A program made the translations under genes and the position numbers. Below, piece by piece: positions 1 through 8,954 of a stretch of 24,973 bases of DNA (position 1 is its first letter; every line of letters begins with the position of its first letter). A model generated the notes under the pieces. That model was given only the letters and a program-made list of their open reading frames with translations, ran no database searches and was not told where the DNA came from. This stretch comes from a virus: positions 1 through 24,973 of the IMG/VR virus record IMGVR_UViG_3300035698_025839. The stretch is one strand, 5' to 3'.

Positions 1-1910
1 GTTCCATCAACGTCAATTTTTAATATGCCACCTGTCGTTATGTTAGATGTTCCATTATCAATAGCACCAAATCCAGATGTAATAGATCCTGCATTAAGTG
101 CCCCGACCGTTGTTAAGCTAGAGGTTAAAACACCTGTTCCGAGAGTTGTCGCATTTAAAACAGATACTGAATTAATATAGTAAGCATTTCCGGTAATTGT
201 ATTTATACCAGATGCATCAAACGTTGTCTGAATCGCCCCAGCGGTTGTTATGCTTAAAGCATCTGTGGCATGAACATACGTTAAAGCACCTGTATTGGCT
301 GTACTATCTGAAAATCCAATTATACTTAACCCAGTGGTAGCGCACACAAGTTGCAGTGCTGCTGATGTGTCGCCCTCAATGACAATGCCATCAGAATTCG
401 GATTAAAAGACGGATTTCCGCTTGAGTTTGTCGCTACTGTGACATGCAATACCGCTTCCGGCGCAGCATTTCCAAAACCCGTAAACCCACTGCTTGTATC
501 TACAAATAAGTCAGTCGTATTAACAATAAAATCGCCCGTGGTAGACAGAGCAACATTTAATGACTGGCCAGCCAATGGCGTAATATCTACTGATCCACTA
601 GTTGAACTAATCGTATTACCATTTAAATTTAAGTTGTCCACCTGAAGCTCAGTCAAGGTGCCTAAGTTAGTAAGGCTTGAGTTAACAACAGTGGCGCCTA
701 AAGTCGTGGCATTTAAAACACTAACGGCATTAATATAGAATTCTTTACCGGTTACTAAATTTATACCATTATCATAAATATCTAATATGCTGGTGCCATC
801 AACGCTAAATCTAAACAGCCCTTTATTGGCTGCAGCAGAGGCTACATCTGTCTCAAATAAAACATAATCTAATGTCTGTGCACCAGTATCATAAATAGCT
901 TGAAAATGAACCTCTTCAGCGTCGGTCGCCCCCATTCTTATCTGAGGGTTACCATCGTTAACCGCCTCATAAATAGTGATTGTGTCATCATTTAAGTTAA
1001 TACTGTCGACAATAAGCTCACCTACCGTGACAGTTGCTGTAGAATCAATTAATGTAGTTAATGTTGCACCTGAACCAGAGGTAATAATACCATTAGAGCC
1101 GGTTGCTGTAATAGAACCAGACGAAGGTGTAACAGTACCTGAGTCTGTAACAATTGAGGTTAATACAATACCTGAAGTAGTTAATGTATTATTCGTCTTT
1201 GTAATACCTGTTCCAGCTACGACATTAGACTCAAATGTTATTGCATCCGTACCAATAATAGCAACATCACTCGTTACTAACCACTGAGTTTTTGCATTGA
1301 TTGTTCCATTTGAAACACCTACCATGTCTCCATTTTCTATATTTTCAGAATTATCAAAATCCAATGTTCTTTCAATTATCCAAGCAACCGCACCAGAACC
1401 TGCATTAATTACTTTATATATACCATTTTGGAATGTTGTCGTCTGATTCTTGACTAAAATTCTATCATTTACAACTAGATTTACACTATCAATAGCTAAC
1501 AATGCGAGTGTTCCACTGTTAGTTAAACGAGCGCCAACACCCAGAGCCCCATTGTCATAGGTAGACACAAGATTTGCTGTTGTTCCAACCTTTGCAATTT
1601 GCTGAACATTGGTGTCCTGAACGGCATCATCAACATACTGCTTAGTAGCGGCCTGAAGTGCAGTTGATGGGTCTCCAGCAAGAATTAAAGCCCCTGTCAT
1701 TGTTCCGCCTGACAATAATAATCTAGCAGCCAAGTCAGTTGTCAGATTGGTAACCTGTAATTCTGTTATTTGAATATTATCTTGAATATAATCAAGCAAT
1801 ATTGTCACAGTGGTACGATAGGTAATCCCACCACTGATCGGGTCAACTAAAATGTTATCTGTATTTTCAAGAGTCTCTCTTAACGTGTGAGTTCTAACTG
1901 GATTAGACAT
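1..1910 (-). CDS. tail fibre protein, N-terminal part (runs off left edge)
   Basis: The minus-strand frame is open from an ATG at 1910 to the window edge (636 codons), so the C-terminal end is missing. The start has an AGGA Shine-Dalgarno site and lies 3 bases after the previous gene's stop. Around residues 65-95 it carries the common phage-fibre motif LSGGTMTGALILAGDP followed by AATKQYVDD. The rest is Ser/Thr/Asn/Gly-rich, as in trimeric beta-structured fibres. A block ending in YINxVSVLNATTLG occurs twice (654-768 and 100-209). No enzymatic motif is seen, and any receptor-binding tip or intramolecular chaperone would be outside the window. Its place last in the virion block, after the receptor-binding protein, fits a long side or tail fibre. 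The fibre call is fairly sure; its exact role is inferred. Confidence 0.8.
   Translation of the reverse strand, partial: MSNPVRTHTLRETLENTDNILVDPISGGITYRTTVTILLDYIQDNIQITELQVTNLTTDLAARLLLSGGTMTGALILAGDPSTALQAATKQYVDDAVQDTNVQQIAKVGTTANLVSTYDNGALGVGARLTNSGTLALLAIDSVNLVVNDRILVKNQTTTFQNGIYKVINAGSGAVAWIIERTLDFDNSENIENGDMVGVSNGTINAKTQWLVTSDVAIIGTDAITFESNVVAGTGITKTNNTLTTSGIVLTSIVTDSGTVTPSSGSITATGSNGIITSGSGATLTTLIDSTATVTVGELIVDSINLNDDTITIYEAVNDGNPQIRMGATDAEEVHFQAIYDTGAQTLDYVLFETDVASAAANKGLFRFSVDGTSILDIYDNGINLVTGKEFYINAVSVLNATTLGATVVNSSLTNLGTLTELQVDNLNLNGNTISSTSGSVDITPLAGQSLNVALSTTGDFIVNTTDLFVDTSSGFTGFGNAAPEAVLHVTVATNSSGNPSFNPNSDGIVIEGDTSAALQLVCATTGLSIIGFSDSTANTGALTYVHATDALSITTAGAIQTTFDASGINTITGNAYYINSVSVLNATTLGTGVLTSSLTTVGALNAGSITSGFGAIDNGTSNITTGGILKIDVDG
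100..209 (-). repeat. tail fibre internal repeat, copy 2
   Basis: This is the second copy of a roughly 37-residue block in the fibre gene. It encodes a segment from GIN..TGNAYYIN through SVSVLNATTLG to SSLTTVGAL and aligns without gaps to the copy at 654-768. The two copies are about 550 bases apart. Repeats of this kind usually mark a repeated shaft or knob unit in a fibre. Confidence 0.6.
654..768 (-). repeat. tail fibre internal repeat, copy 1
   Basis: This is the first copy in reading order. It encodes GINLVTGKEFYIN, then AVSVLNATTLG, then SSLTNLGTL. The core VSVLNATTLG is identical in both copies, while the DNA has diverged at synonymous sites, so the duplication is old or under protein-level selection. 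Confidence 0.6.
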
Positions 1911-1913
1911 AAT

Positions 1914-2267
1914 TTATCCTAATAATAAGTAAAATGAAACGCCTACTGATGCTGCTGTATCACCTGAAAGAAACCGTAATGTAGTGCCACCTACAATCGA
2001 TCTTACCTCAGGATTATAAGACGCATTTGTTGCAGCAAAAGAACCTGCTCCAGCTACTGTAATAGCAGAACCGCTGTTAGCAACTAACGTTGTCGAACCA
2101 TAAGAGTACGAAAAAACCGCATTATAGACCTTAGTTGAATCACCCGGAACAGTTAACGTTAACTCAGTATCTTGTGCTAAATCAGATGCATAGTTAATAT
2201 CAGAACATTGTAGGGACGGACTAACGTTACCTTCGATATCTCTATTTAATTTGTATTGAATTGACAT
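1914..2267 (-). CDS. small virion-associated protein (117 aa), unknown function
   Basis: A 117-residue protein without Cys/His clusters or membrane segments except a slightly hydrophobic C-terminus (VSFYLLLG). It has alternating hydrophobic/polar stretches and many Ser, Thr, Ala, Val and Gly residues, as expected of a small beta-sandwich. The start has AAGG about 7 bases upstream. It lies between the receptor-binding protein and the long fibre, with gaps of 9 and 3 bases, so it is almost certainly part of the same late transcript and probably a tail or fibre component. I do not recognise a named family. An adhesin knob or a fibre-attachment protein are possibilities, but this is inference from position. 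Confidence 0.6.
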   Translation of the reverse strand: MSIQYKLNRDIEGNVSPSLQCSDINYASDLAQDTELTLTVPGDSTKVYNAVFSYSYGSTTLVANSGSAITVAGAGSFAATNASYNPEVRSIVGGTTLRFLSGDTAASVGVSFYLLLG

Positions 2268-2276
2268 AATTTTTCC

Positions 2277-4658
2277 TTAATATTTAATCATATATTTAAC
2301 ATATTTTTCACGAGTTCTTACCTGGTAACTTCCTTGTGGTTTTACATGAATGGGAATAGTTCCCGCAGGTGAGTTATCTCCCTGCAATTCAATATAATCA
2401 GAGCCATGGTCATTATGGTTACCAGTAGTAATAGCATTGTGAACATGGCTTTGATTATTATCCAATGAAAATGTACCAACATTATCACCAAAATAAACAC
2501 CAAAAGTACCATTGCTTAGACGTCCAGTTATATCTGGATCAGTACTTGATCCATCATTCCAACCTCTTAAATTCCAATCACGATAATCAGGGACTGCGAC
2601 GTAAAACTTATTTACTGCTTGAATTGTTTTTGTAGTGACTTGAGTAGATGTATCACCCGTTGATATATTTATAGGAACACTTAGCTGACCAGCTGGTGTT
2701 GGATCAGTTCCTAAAGAATCAATTTTATACCAAAAATAAATCTGATTAAATCCAGTTAAATTATCTACATAAACTTTAAAATAATCTGCAGCTGTTATAG
2801 AGCTTTCAGCAGGAATAGTCACTTGAGTTTGTTGAAAGCCAGATAATGCAGAAGAAAGAATACAAACAAGATCTACAACAGACCACGTTGAATCAACATC
2901 TAAAAATATACCTGTTCTAGAGGCAACAACTGGGTCAGTTCCAACACCATCCAGCTTGAACCAAAAATAGTAATCAATAGAGGAATCACTGAAAAAGAAA
3001 TAACTCCCTGCTGCAGGAAGTGCGCCAATAACAATAGTGAATCTTTGAGGGGCTACTACTTCTGGAATTGTATCATAACTAACAGAATCTGATTTTCCTA
3101 TATCTTGTACAATAGAAAAACCACTGGTTTCAGCCGATGCCTCTTCATTAGGCTGAGCCCACTCTTTTCCTTCAACTATAATAACTTGATTACTTATTGT
3201 AATCGCAGATCTATAGGCTTCAATATTATAATCATCACCATCATGAGGATATTTTAATGTAAATACTGATCCAGGCTGAAAAGTTTGAGTGACCGCTCCA
3301 GTTTTGTTTGTCTGAATTAATAAATCACCATTAGAAGCAACTAGAGATGTTACATAAGTACTTCCAGTTCCATAAGCAAAAACATTAAGATCAGAGTCCC
3401 AATATTTATCAGCTAATCGACTGTAAGGAATTCCTTCAGATGATTTGTCTGAATATTTAAAATTTAAGCCATCTCCAAATATAAGTCCATCTGTTTCTGT
3501 AGGGTGGTCATAAGAATAACCAATAACATTACCAATAGCACTGTCATCAAAGCTAAATCCTTTTAAGCCCATAACAATAGGTAAACCTATCTTTGATCCA
3601 TCAAAAGTATCTTTATAAGGGATAGCTCCAGATAACATAAGTGCTGTTTGTTGAAAATCGGTTTGGTCTGGAAATTGAGATAAGTTTTGCTCATCATCAG
3701 AAAAACAAGAAGAAGTATATTCAACAGTACCAATAACTCCACTTGGGAATTCAAATCCAATTTGCAAAAAATCATCATTTTGTGAGCTTAATACTTTGCT
3801 AGTATCTACTGGTAAACTAATATTAAAATTAAATTTAGTGTCAGTAGGTGTTAGCCTAAAAGTAGATACAATAATCCTTTCTTCATCGTCTCCGTCTGTT
3901 CCATAGTTTTTTATTATAATAACTTTACAGTTATCAATAGATGAGCCAACAGAATTTGCCTCAAAATAAAAGTTATATACTTTTGAGTTTGAATCTAAAC
4001 AGTTAACACGTCCTAGATTTACACGCAAATCTTTATAGACATCACTTCCTGCGCCAGTAACACTCAATCGGCATTTATAACGAGGATTACCTGAAGGTAT
4101 TGTACCAATAGAACCAACTCGTTCAAACGTTACATCCGCTGTTGCTGTCGTTGGGAAGGTATGCTCATAAGTCCATCCGCCAGGAGCGATATCTGTAATA
4201 CCTTTTGTATTTACTAACGTAGATTCATGATCGTTGTGAAATAAATACTGTGGATTTGGAATTAAATTTATTACGTCTTGCCCATCAGAACCAGAAGATT
4301 CAGATATTCTAGGCCATCCTTCAATAGAAGCATGCTGAACAGCATCATCCTCATCATAAACTGCAATATAATATAATTCTAAGTTATCATCAGTATCATA
4401 TGGGTAGTAAATTGGAACAACTTGAGCATCATTGCTATCAATAAGAATGCCGCCAGCTCCTGTTCTAGCTGGATTAGGTAAAGGAACATAGGAATAATCA
4501 GGAGGGTTTCCTGTAAGACCATAAGCATTCTTTAAGACAGTTCTTTCTGAGTCTTTAAAAAAATACACTTTCGCATTAACTAAAGGCTCACCAGTATCCT
4601 TGTTTATCAAGTACATTTGAAGATTAGGGGCTACTACATATTTATCATTAAGAGCCAT
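2277..4658 (-). CDS. tail receptor-binding protein (tailspike/fibre-like)
   Basis: A 793-residue protein in the syntenic place of the P22 tailspike, directly after the ejection genes. The N-terminal ~120 residues (PNLQMYLINKDTGEPLVNAK onward) look like a virion-anchoring domain: short beta-strands describing a value-substituted property, a style typical of fibre N-termini. Residues about 563-602 and 640-683 are an internal duplication sharing (Y/I)YFW(F/Y)K(L/I)D..GTDP. The C-terminal 60 residues contain SHVHN (His738, His740) and NHNDHG (His748, His751), resembling metal-binding His motifs near the tips of collar fibres such as T4 gp12. No glycosidase or lyase motif is evident, so binding is better supported than depolymerase activity. 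It overlaps the preceding gene by 11 bases and uses GGAG upstream of the ATG. Receptor choice cannot be read from sequence. Confidence 0.72.
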   Translation of the reverse strand: MALNDKYVVAPNLQMYLINKDTGEPLVNAKVYFFKDSERTVLKNAYGLTGNPPDYSYVPLPNPARTGAGGILIDSNDAQVVPIYYPYDTDDNLELYYIAVYDEDDAVQHASIEGWPRISESSGSDGQDVINLIPNPQYLFHNDHESTLVNTKGITDIAPGGWTYEHTFPTTATADVTFERVGSIGTIPSGNPRYKCRLSVTGAGSDVYKDLRVNLGRVNCLDSNSKVYNFYFEANSVGSSIDNCKVIIIKNYGTDGDDEERIIVSTFRLTPTDTKFNFNISLPVDTSKVLSSQNDDFLQIGFEFPSGVIGTVEYTSSCFSDDEQNLSQFPDQTDFQQTALMLSGAIPYKDTFDGSKIGLPIVMGLKGFSFDDSAIGNVIGYSYDHPTETDGLIFGDGLNFKYSDKSSEGIPYSRLADKYWDSDLNVFAYGTGSTYVTSLVASNGDLLIQTNKTGAVTQTFQPGSVFTLKYPHDGDDYNIEAYRSAITISNQVIIVEGKEWAQPNEEASAETSGFSIVQDIGKSDSVSYDTIPEVVAPQRFTIVIGALPAAGSYFFFSDSSIDYYFWFKLDGVGTDPVVASRTGIFLDVDSTWSVVDLVCILSSALSGFQQTQVTIPAESSITAADYFKVYVDNLTGFNQIYFWYKIDSLGTDPTPAGQLSVPINISTGDTSTQVTTKTIQAVNKFYVAVPDYRDWNLRGWNDGSSTDPDITGRLSNGTFGVYFGDNVGTFSLDNNQSHVHNAITTGNHNDHGSDYIELQGDNSPAGTIPIHVKPQGSYQVRTREKYVKYMIKY

Positions 4659-6483
4659 TTTGTGGTTCTCCTTGCATAGTTGTGAGCAAAGGATTCGTTG
4701 ATTTTTGAAGTGCCTGTGCTAAATATTTGCTTATTCCAAAGTTTGTGCCACCCTCTCTTAAATAGTTAGAGGGTTTAGACATTATTTTTGATGCGATAGA
4801 ACGGTAAAGAATAGGTATACCAACACCGGCTACAGCGCCAATAGCGGCTACTGTTTTACCACCTAGCAAACCAGGAGCAGCGCCTAAAGCTGCTCTGCTA
4901 GCGCCCTTCATTAACTCTGACCTTAAATCCATCTTTGATAATGATTTCGGGTATTTTTTTAATGCAGAATTTAGTTTATTTATTTTCATCAAGTCCTCAG
5001 AATCAAAAAGATACTTTTGCCTTTCGGGACTTAGTTCATTAAATTTCTTTATAAACTTAACAGGATTTTCTTCTGTTAAAGCATTTATAAAAATATGATG
5101 CTTCAATGTATTCTTGGCAAAACCTTCATCTCCTACAATCTTAGCGAACTGCTGCATCTTTCCAATGCCTTTTGAGTCTTTTGTAGGTAAATAATCTTTA
5201 ACAAAGTCACTGGTATCAACCATAGGCTTTAAATCATCTAGTGTTTTGTTTAACGTATCTGAGTATTTAGAGAATGCACTTTCTCGTGGTGTTCCACGTG
5301 GACCCAAAACCTTATCGAATAAGACATTTTTTTCATGAGTTAATGCATTAGCTTTATTCCAAGATTTTCCAAGAGTATCTTGAAGTCCTTGAGCATCAAT
5401 ATTTTTGTTTAAAGCGTCACGTATCTGTTGTCTAGCAAAGTTTATATGCTCAATAGGAATATTCTTATCAGAATCTACATTTCTTGAATAAAGTTTATTA
5501 AGTGAATGATAATGATCTATAGCATCTGAAAAAGTACCATGCGCATCATTATTTATAGCGTTATCTAGAAAATCAATAGACTTATTATAGTCTTTAGCAT
5601 ATCCCTGTTGACGAGATGACTTACTTGAAAGCTTATCTTTTAAATCCTCTAAACTAGATTTATATCCAGAATCATCAAATTTCTTCTGATCAGCACTTTC
5701 TGAGTGATTTTCAACATCAGACCACGCCTCTTTTTCAGCCTCTTGCTTTTTAATATAGTTCAATTTAGATAAATCAAAGGTGTCTTGATCCTTATCATTA
5801 GTTAAATCTTTCATTGGCTCAGAACTTTTCATAACATCAGAAGCCAACCCAGGTGTTTTATGAGGCATCATTCCTTCAGAAAATCGTTCAGCTAAACCAC
5901 GAAGTAATTGTCCAGCCGCTTCTCCTGTAAATCCACCTAACAAACCACCCATTAGAGTACTTTTTGGATCTACAGCCCCATAGGCACCGCCTGATGCTCC
6001 TTGAGATGCGTATCTTGCAGCTGCTGTAGCTTCCGCTCCTGCTGCTAATTCACCAGCACCACCATAAGGTAGATATTGTATAATATTAGAAGCTACTTTT
6101 TCAGGACCACTTAAGTTATTCACACCAAGATCTTTTATTCGATCTCTAGGAGTTACCAGTGGTTGAAGATAGGAAGCTGCATGTTGGCTAATAATATGAT
6201 GAGCCGCCAAAGCTTTAGCTATCTCACTGGGCGCATTTACAATATTCTGAGCACCTTGTTCAGCAGACCCAATTCCAATCTTTGCATATCTTTCTGTATT
6301 AGAAACCATATTAGAAATTTCATTTGCCATCTGTTGATGAATATTCATTGGATTTTGATTTATTCCACGTCTTTTCAACTCAGCATCAATTTCGTCTGAT
6401 GAATATTGTCGCTCACCAGTATCTGGGTTTATCCCTCTACTTTTAAGCTCATCATCAATTTGTTGGCTAGTATACTGTGCCAT
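4648..6483 (-). CDS. DNA ejection protein, P22 gp16-position
   Basis: A 611-residue protein, close to the 609 residues of P22 gp16, in the same syntenic place. Such proteins leave the virion with the DNA and help form a channel across the cell envelope. The N-terminus has two near-identical 16-residue units, YTSQQIDDELKSRGIN (4-19) and YSSDEIDAELKRRGIN (27-42). Gly/Ala-rich hydrophobic stretches occur near residues 135-195 and 540-565 (ALGAAPGLLGG followed by a VAAIGAVAGVGIPIL segment) and could insert in membranes. The middle is highly charged and helical. Its ATG overlaps the previous gene's stop by 1 base (TAATG), with AGAGG 8 bases upstream. The ejection role rests on synteny, length and composition, not on a catalytic motif. 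Confidence 0.62.
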   Translation of the reverse strand: MAQYTSQQIDDELKSRGINPDTGERQYSSDEIDAELKRRGINQNPMNIHQQMANEISNMVSNTERYAKIGIGSAEQGAQNIVNAPSEIAKALAAHHIISQHAASYLQPLVTPRDRIKDLGVNNLSGPEKVASNIIQYLPYGGAGELAAGAEATAAARYASQGASGGAYGAVDPKSTLMGGLLGGFTGEAAGQLLRGLAERFSEGMMPHKTPGLASDVMKSSEPMKDLTNDKDQDTFDLSKLNYIKKQEAEKEAWSDVENHSESADQKKFDDSGYKSSLEDLKDKLSSKSSRQQGYAKDYNKSIDFLDNAINNDAHGTFSDAIDHYHSLNKLYSRNVDSDKNIPIEHINFARQQIRDALNKNIDAQGLQDTLGKSWNKANALTHEKNVLFDKVLGPRGTPRESAFSKYSDTLNKTLDDLKPMVDTSDFVKDYLPTKDSKGIGKMQQFAKIVGDEGFAKNTLKHHIFINALTEENPVKFIKKFNELSPERQKYLFDSEDLMKINKLNSALKKYPKSLSKMDLRSELMKGASRAALGAAPGLLGGKTVAAIGAVAGVGIPILYRSIASKIMSKPSNYLREGGTNFGISKYLAQALQKSTNPLLTTMQGEPQNGS

Positions 6484-8009
6484 TATTTAGACCTCTGTGA
6501 CTCACGAAGCTGTGCTTCTTTTCTAAGTTTAAATAATTGTTCTGGCGTTAAACCAGAAAGACTCGAGCCAGATGATTTGTTCGATGAAGATTGATTACCA
6601 TAAGAAGGCTCACCAGTTAATGGTTGCATAATAGATGCTTGCTTCAAAGTATTAGGAACACCTTTTGCAGCCCACTTAGAATCAGTATAAATAGATGGAA
6701 GCATACCGTCTTTATACTTGTGATTAAATGATAATGTATGAGCATTATGCATCTTTATAAAATATCGTCTTACCAGTTCTTGAGCTCGCCTGTATTCCTG
6801 AGGAGTAACAGTGACGCCAGGAATCTTATAACTACCCGCAGATTCTTCTGCAACACCCTCAATAGCACCCCAAGCCCTTGTGTTAAAGTTTGCTTGGCTT
6901 AACCTGTTTATAGTAAATTCAGGCGTAACAGATTTTGCAGCAATAAATGCTGAAATACCATTTGGATTTTTTCCCCTAACAGAATCAACTATTTGTTTCA
7001 TTGAATAACCATCTGCTGTTTTTGCAAAAGGTGCTACTGCATCTGCAATATCAGTTTGAATAGAATTAGATATTGCCGAACCTATGTCTGACTTTTCTTT
7101 CTCAGTAACAACTTTTGGAGTTGGAGAATATACCTTATTTCCCCATGTGCTTTGATCACTTGGATCTTTACCCTTGTTTTCAGCCATCTGAGACAGAGAA
7201 GCTCCGGACATAAAAAGCCTATTGGCTTCATCTCTGTTATAACCTAGCCCAACACCTTGAGCAATTAAAGCATTTTTATCATTAGTACCTAGGTTTTTAA
7301 AATCAAAAGCCTGATTTCTTAAACCATAATACTTAGTTAACTCTATATTCTTCTTATTTTGAATATCATTCATATTCTGAAGTTGATCAGCATAATTAGG
7401 CTCAGAAGGTTGCCCCTGATTTTGACCCATTTGCTGAGCAAGTGCTTGTGCTTGACTAGGCTGAGGATTCATAGCCCTAGCCATTTCTTGTTTTATTATT
7501 TTATCTTGTATATCAATTTGATTTTTTTCTGCAGCAGGTGGAATATCATTTTTTGTAAATCCAGGAGTATCCTGAAGAACAGGAATACCCTGAACTAAAG
7601 AATTCAAAGGATTAACCGACTGTCGTACAGAACCAAGAGATTCTTGTGGCGAAGCACCTTGTTGTTGTGCAGATCCTGATTGTGCGTCCATAGCGCTCGC
7701 TATTTTTTTTGCAGTATGCATAGACAAGGCATGAGCAATGACTGCTTTTTTCAATTGCTGATCTCTCAGATACTGTTCTGCACCAATTTGACCAGCAGAT
7801 CCTCCAACACCTACCAAAGGATACTTTAACTTAAATTCAGCAAGTTTAGCCTCATCTTGGGCCTTCTGAATAGATAACGGATTCATTCTAGATTGAAGAG
7901 CATTTTGCAACGCTTCCTTTCTCATATTCTGCGCAGCTTCAATGCCAACCATAACCGGATTAGCTTGAGCAAATGTTTCAGGTTCAAAATTTAAAACTGG
8001 GAATCCCAT
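6483..8009 (-). CDS. DNA ejection protein, P22 gp20-position
   Basis: A 508-residue protein (P22 gp20 is about 471) in the middle of three consecutive ejection genes. It is rich in Gln, Asn, Ala and Ser, with a Gln-rich central tract around residues 110-220, and is predicted largely helical. There are no transmembrane spans or enzyme motifs. The N-terminus MGFPVLNFEPETFAQ resembles the MG(L/F)P start of the preceding protein. A strong GGAG lies 9 bases before the ATG. The C-terminus ends in a Ser-rich linker and a charged helix (LTPEQLFKLRKEAQ). Known ejection proteins of this kind are stored in the capsid and delivered before the DNA. The assignment is by gene order and composition. Confidence 0.6.
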   Translation of the reverse strand: MGFPVLNFEPETFAQANPVMVGIEAAQNMRKEALQNALQSRMNPLSIQKAQDEAKLAEFKLKYPLVGVGGSAGQIGAEQYLRDQQLKKAVIAHALSMHTAKKIASAMDAQSGSAQQQGASPQESLGSVRQSVNPLNSLVQGIPVLQDTPGFTKNDIPPAAEKNQIDIQDKIIKQEMARAMNPQPSQAQALAQQMGQNQGQPSEPNYADQLQNMNDIQNKKNIELTKYYGLRNQAFDFKNLGTNDKNALIAQGVGLGYNRDEANRLFMSGASLSQMAENKGKDPSDQSTWGNKVYSPTPKVVTEKEKSDIGSAISNSIQTDIADAVAPFAKTADGYSMKQIVDSVRGKNPNGISAFIAAKSVTPEFTINRLSQANFNTRAWGAIEGVAEESAGSYKIPGVTVTPQEYRRAQELVRRYFIKMHNAHTLSFNHKYKDGMLPSIYTDSKWAAKGVPNTLKQASIMQPLTGEPSYGNQSSSNKSSGSSLSGLTPEQLFKLRKEAQLRESQRSK

Positions 8010-8021
8010 AATATATATCTC

Positions 8022-8666
8022 CTAAAAAAGATCACCAATACCAGCACCAATCATGCCTAAAGCACCACCCAATCCTTTATTGCTATTAGCAGCACCCGCA
8101 TAAGCAAGCTTTGCCTGTGATCCTAACATTCCATTGAGTGCCTTAGCTAACTCATCAGAAGCATCAAAACCCATTGTACTCATAGACTGTTCGCCACTCA
8201 GACCTTTACCGTACAATCCCATCATATTAGCTAAATATTTATGAAAATCTTGGCTAGATAAATTCTGTGATATCTGTGCAGACTGAGTTTGACTCTGAGG
8301 CGTTCCCCCCATACCTCCAGCAGCAGCAGCATTATTAGCAGCCTCTAGATCCTGCTTTTTCTCAAAGTTAAAACCAGGTGATTGTTTATAGCCTGATGCA
8401 AGCTTGTTATATATAGCACTAGGGTTACTCATAAGAGTATCGTACTGACCTCCTAGAAGACCCATGCTCCTAAGCCCAGCAGTAATATATGGCTCATATA
8501 TAGGCCTTAGCTGACCCGGTATCTTATCTAAATACTTTCCTGCTTCATCAGCAGGATTTTCAGCCCCAAATACATTAAATAAACCGCTTAGAAGACCTCC
8601 CCCGATCATCCCGCCTGCTCCACCTAGGAGGCCTCCTCCACCAGGTATTGGTAATGGTAATCCCAT
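8022..8666 (-). CDS. DNA ejection/transfer protein, P22 gp7-like
   Basis: A 214-residue protein (P22 gp7 is about 229). The N-terminus is very Gly/Leu-rich (MGLPLPIPGGGGLLGGAGG), as is the C-terminus, and both could interact with membranes. The central region (about residues 75-160) has the recurring phage DNA-transfer signature: a YNKLASGYKQSPGF segment, then AANNAAAAGGMGG, then SSQDFHKYLANMMGLYGKGL. This signature, with its place before the gp20- and gp16-position proteins, is the basis of the call. AAGGA precedes the start. It ends 12 bases before the next ATG. Confidence 0.7.
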   Translation of the reverse strand: MGLPLPIPGGGGLLGGAGGMIGGGLLSGLFNVFGAENPADEAGKYLDKIPGQLRPIYEPYITAGLRSMGLLGGQYDTLMSNPSAIYNKLASGYKQSPGFNFEKKQDLEAANNAAAAGGMGGTPQSQTQSAQISQNLSSQDFHKYLANMMGLYGKGLSGEQSMSTMGFDASDELAKALNGMLGSQAKLAYAGAANSNKGLGGALGMIGAGIGDLF

Positions 8667-8684
8667 AATATTTATCCTTATGCC

Positions 8685-8954
8685 CTAGGGCTTAACTTCT
8701 ATCTCATGAAACGTTCCGTCATTTAATCGGAGTTTCATTGCATTGTTCGTAACGTCGTGAACTAATGTTCCCTCTGGGGCATTTGGTTCAATAAGATTTA
8801 CGGTGTCTTGGTCTAGCTGTGTAACCTGATAACCTTCTTGTCCAACCCCTTGAATAAGAGATAAAAATGCCTGTTCAAACATATTTTTAGCTCCTGGAGT
8901 AAACATTCCATGCTCATCAACAACTTTTATGTCTTCAAAATTAGGTATATTCAC
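8685..8954 (-). CDS. small virion-associated protein (89 aa), GTG start
   Basis: An 89-residue protein starting at GTG that overlaps the tail-hub stop as GTGA, a sign of translational coupling. It is acidic and soluble, with no Cys motifs. It ends with a strand-rich segment (GTLVHDVTNNAMKLRLNDG, then TFHEIEV) of a type seen in small phage structural proteins that describe display of a value on a fibre surface. In P22 this gene slot holds the tail needle gp26 (233 residues), but this protein is far too short for that trimeric coiled-coil needle. It may be a tail plug, a head-tail accessory or a fibre piece; I do not recognise it with confidence. Confidence 0.55.
   Translation of the reverse strand: MNIPNFEDIKVVDEHGMFTPGAKNMFEQAFLSLIQGVGQEGYQVTQLDQDTVNLIEPNAPEGTLVHDVTNNAMKLRLNDGTFHEIEVKP

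Noticed and set aside
295-1287. Plus-strand open frames of 103-116 residues
   Set aside because: They lie opposite the long tail-fibre frame, have no Shine-Dalgarno sites, and are low-complexity mirror products of its composition.
6163-7598. Plus-strand frames in the ejection-gene region, and similar ones at 10367, 14495, 14816, 18240, 19374, 21152 and 23829
   Set aside because: All are antisense shadows of well-supported minus-strand genes, with no sites or recognisable products.
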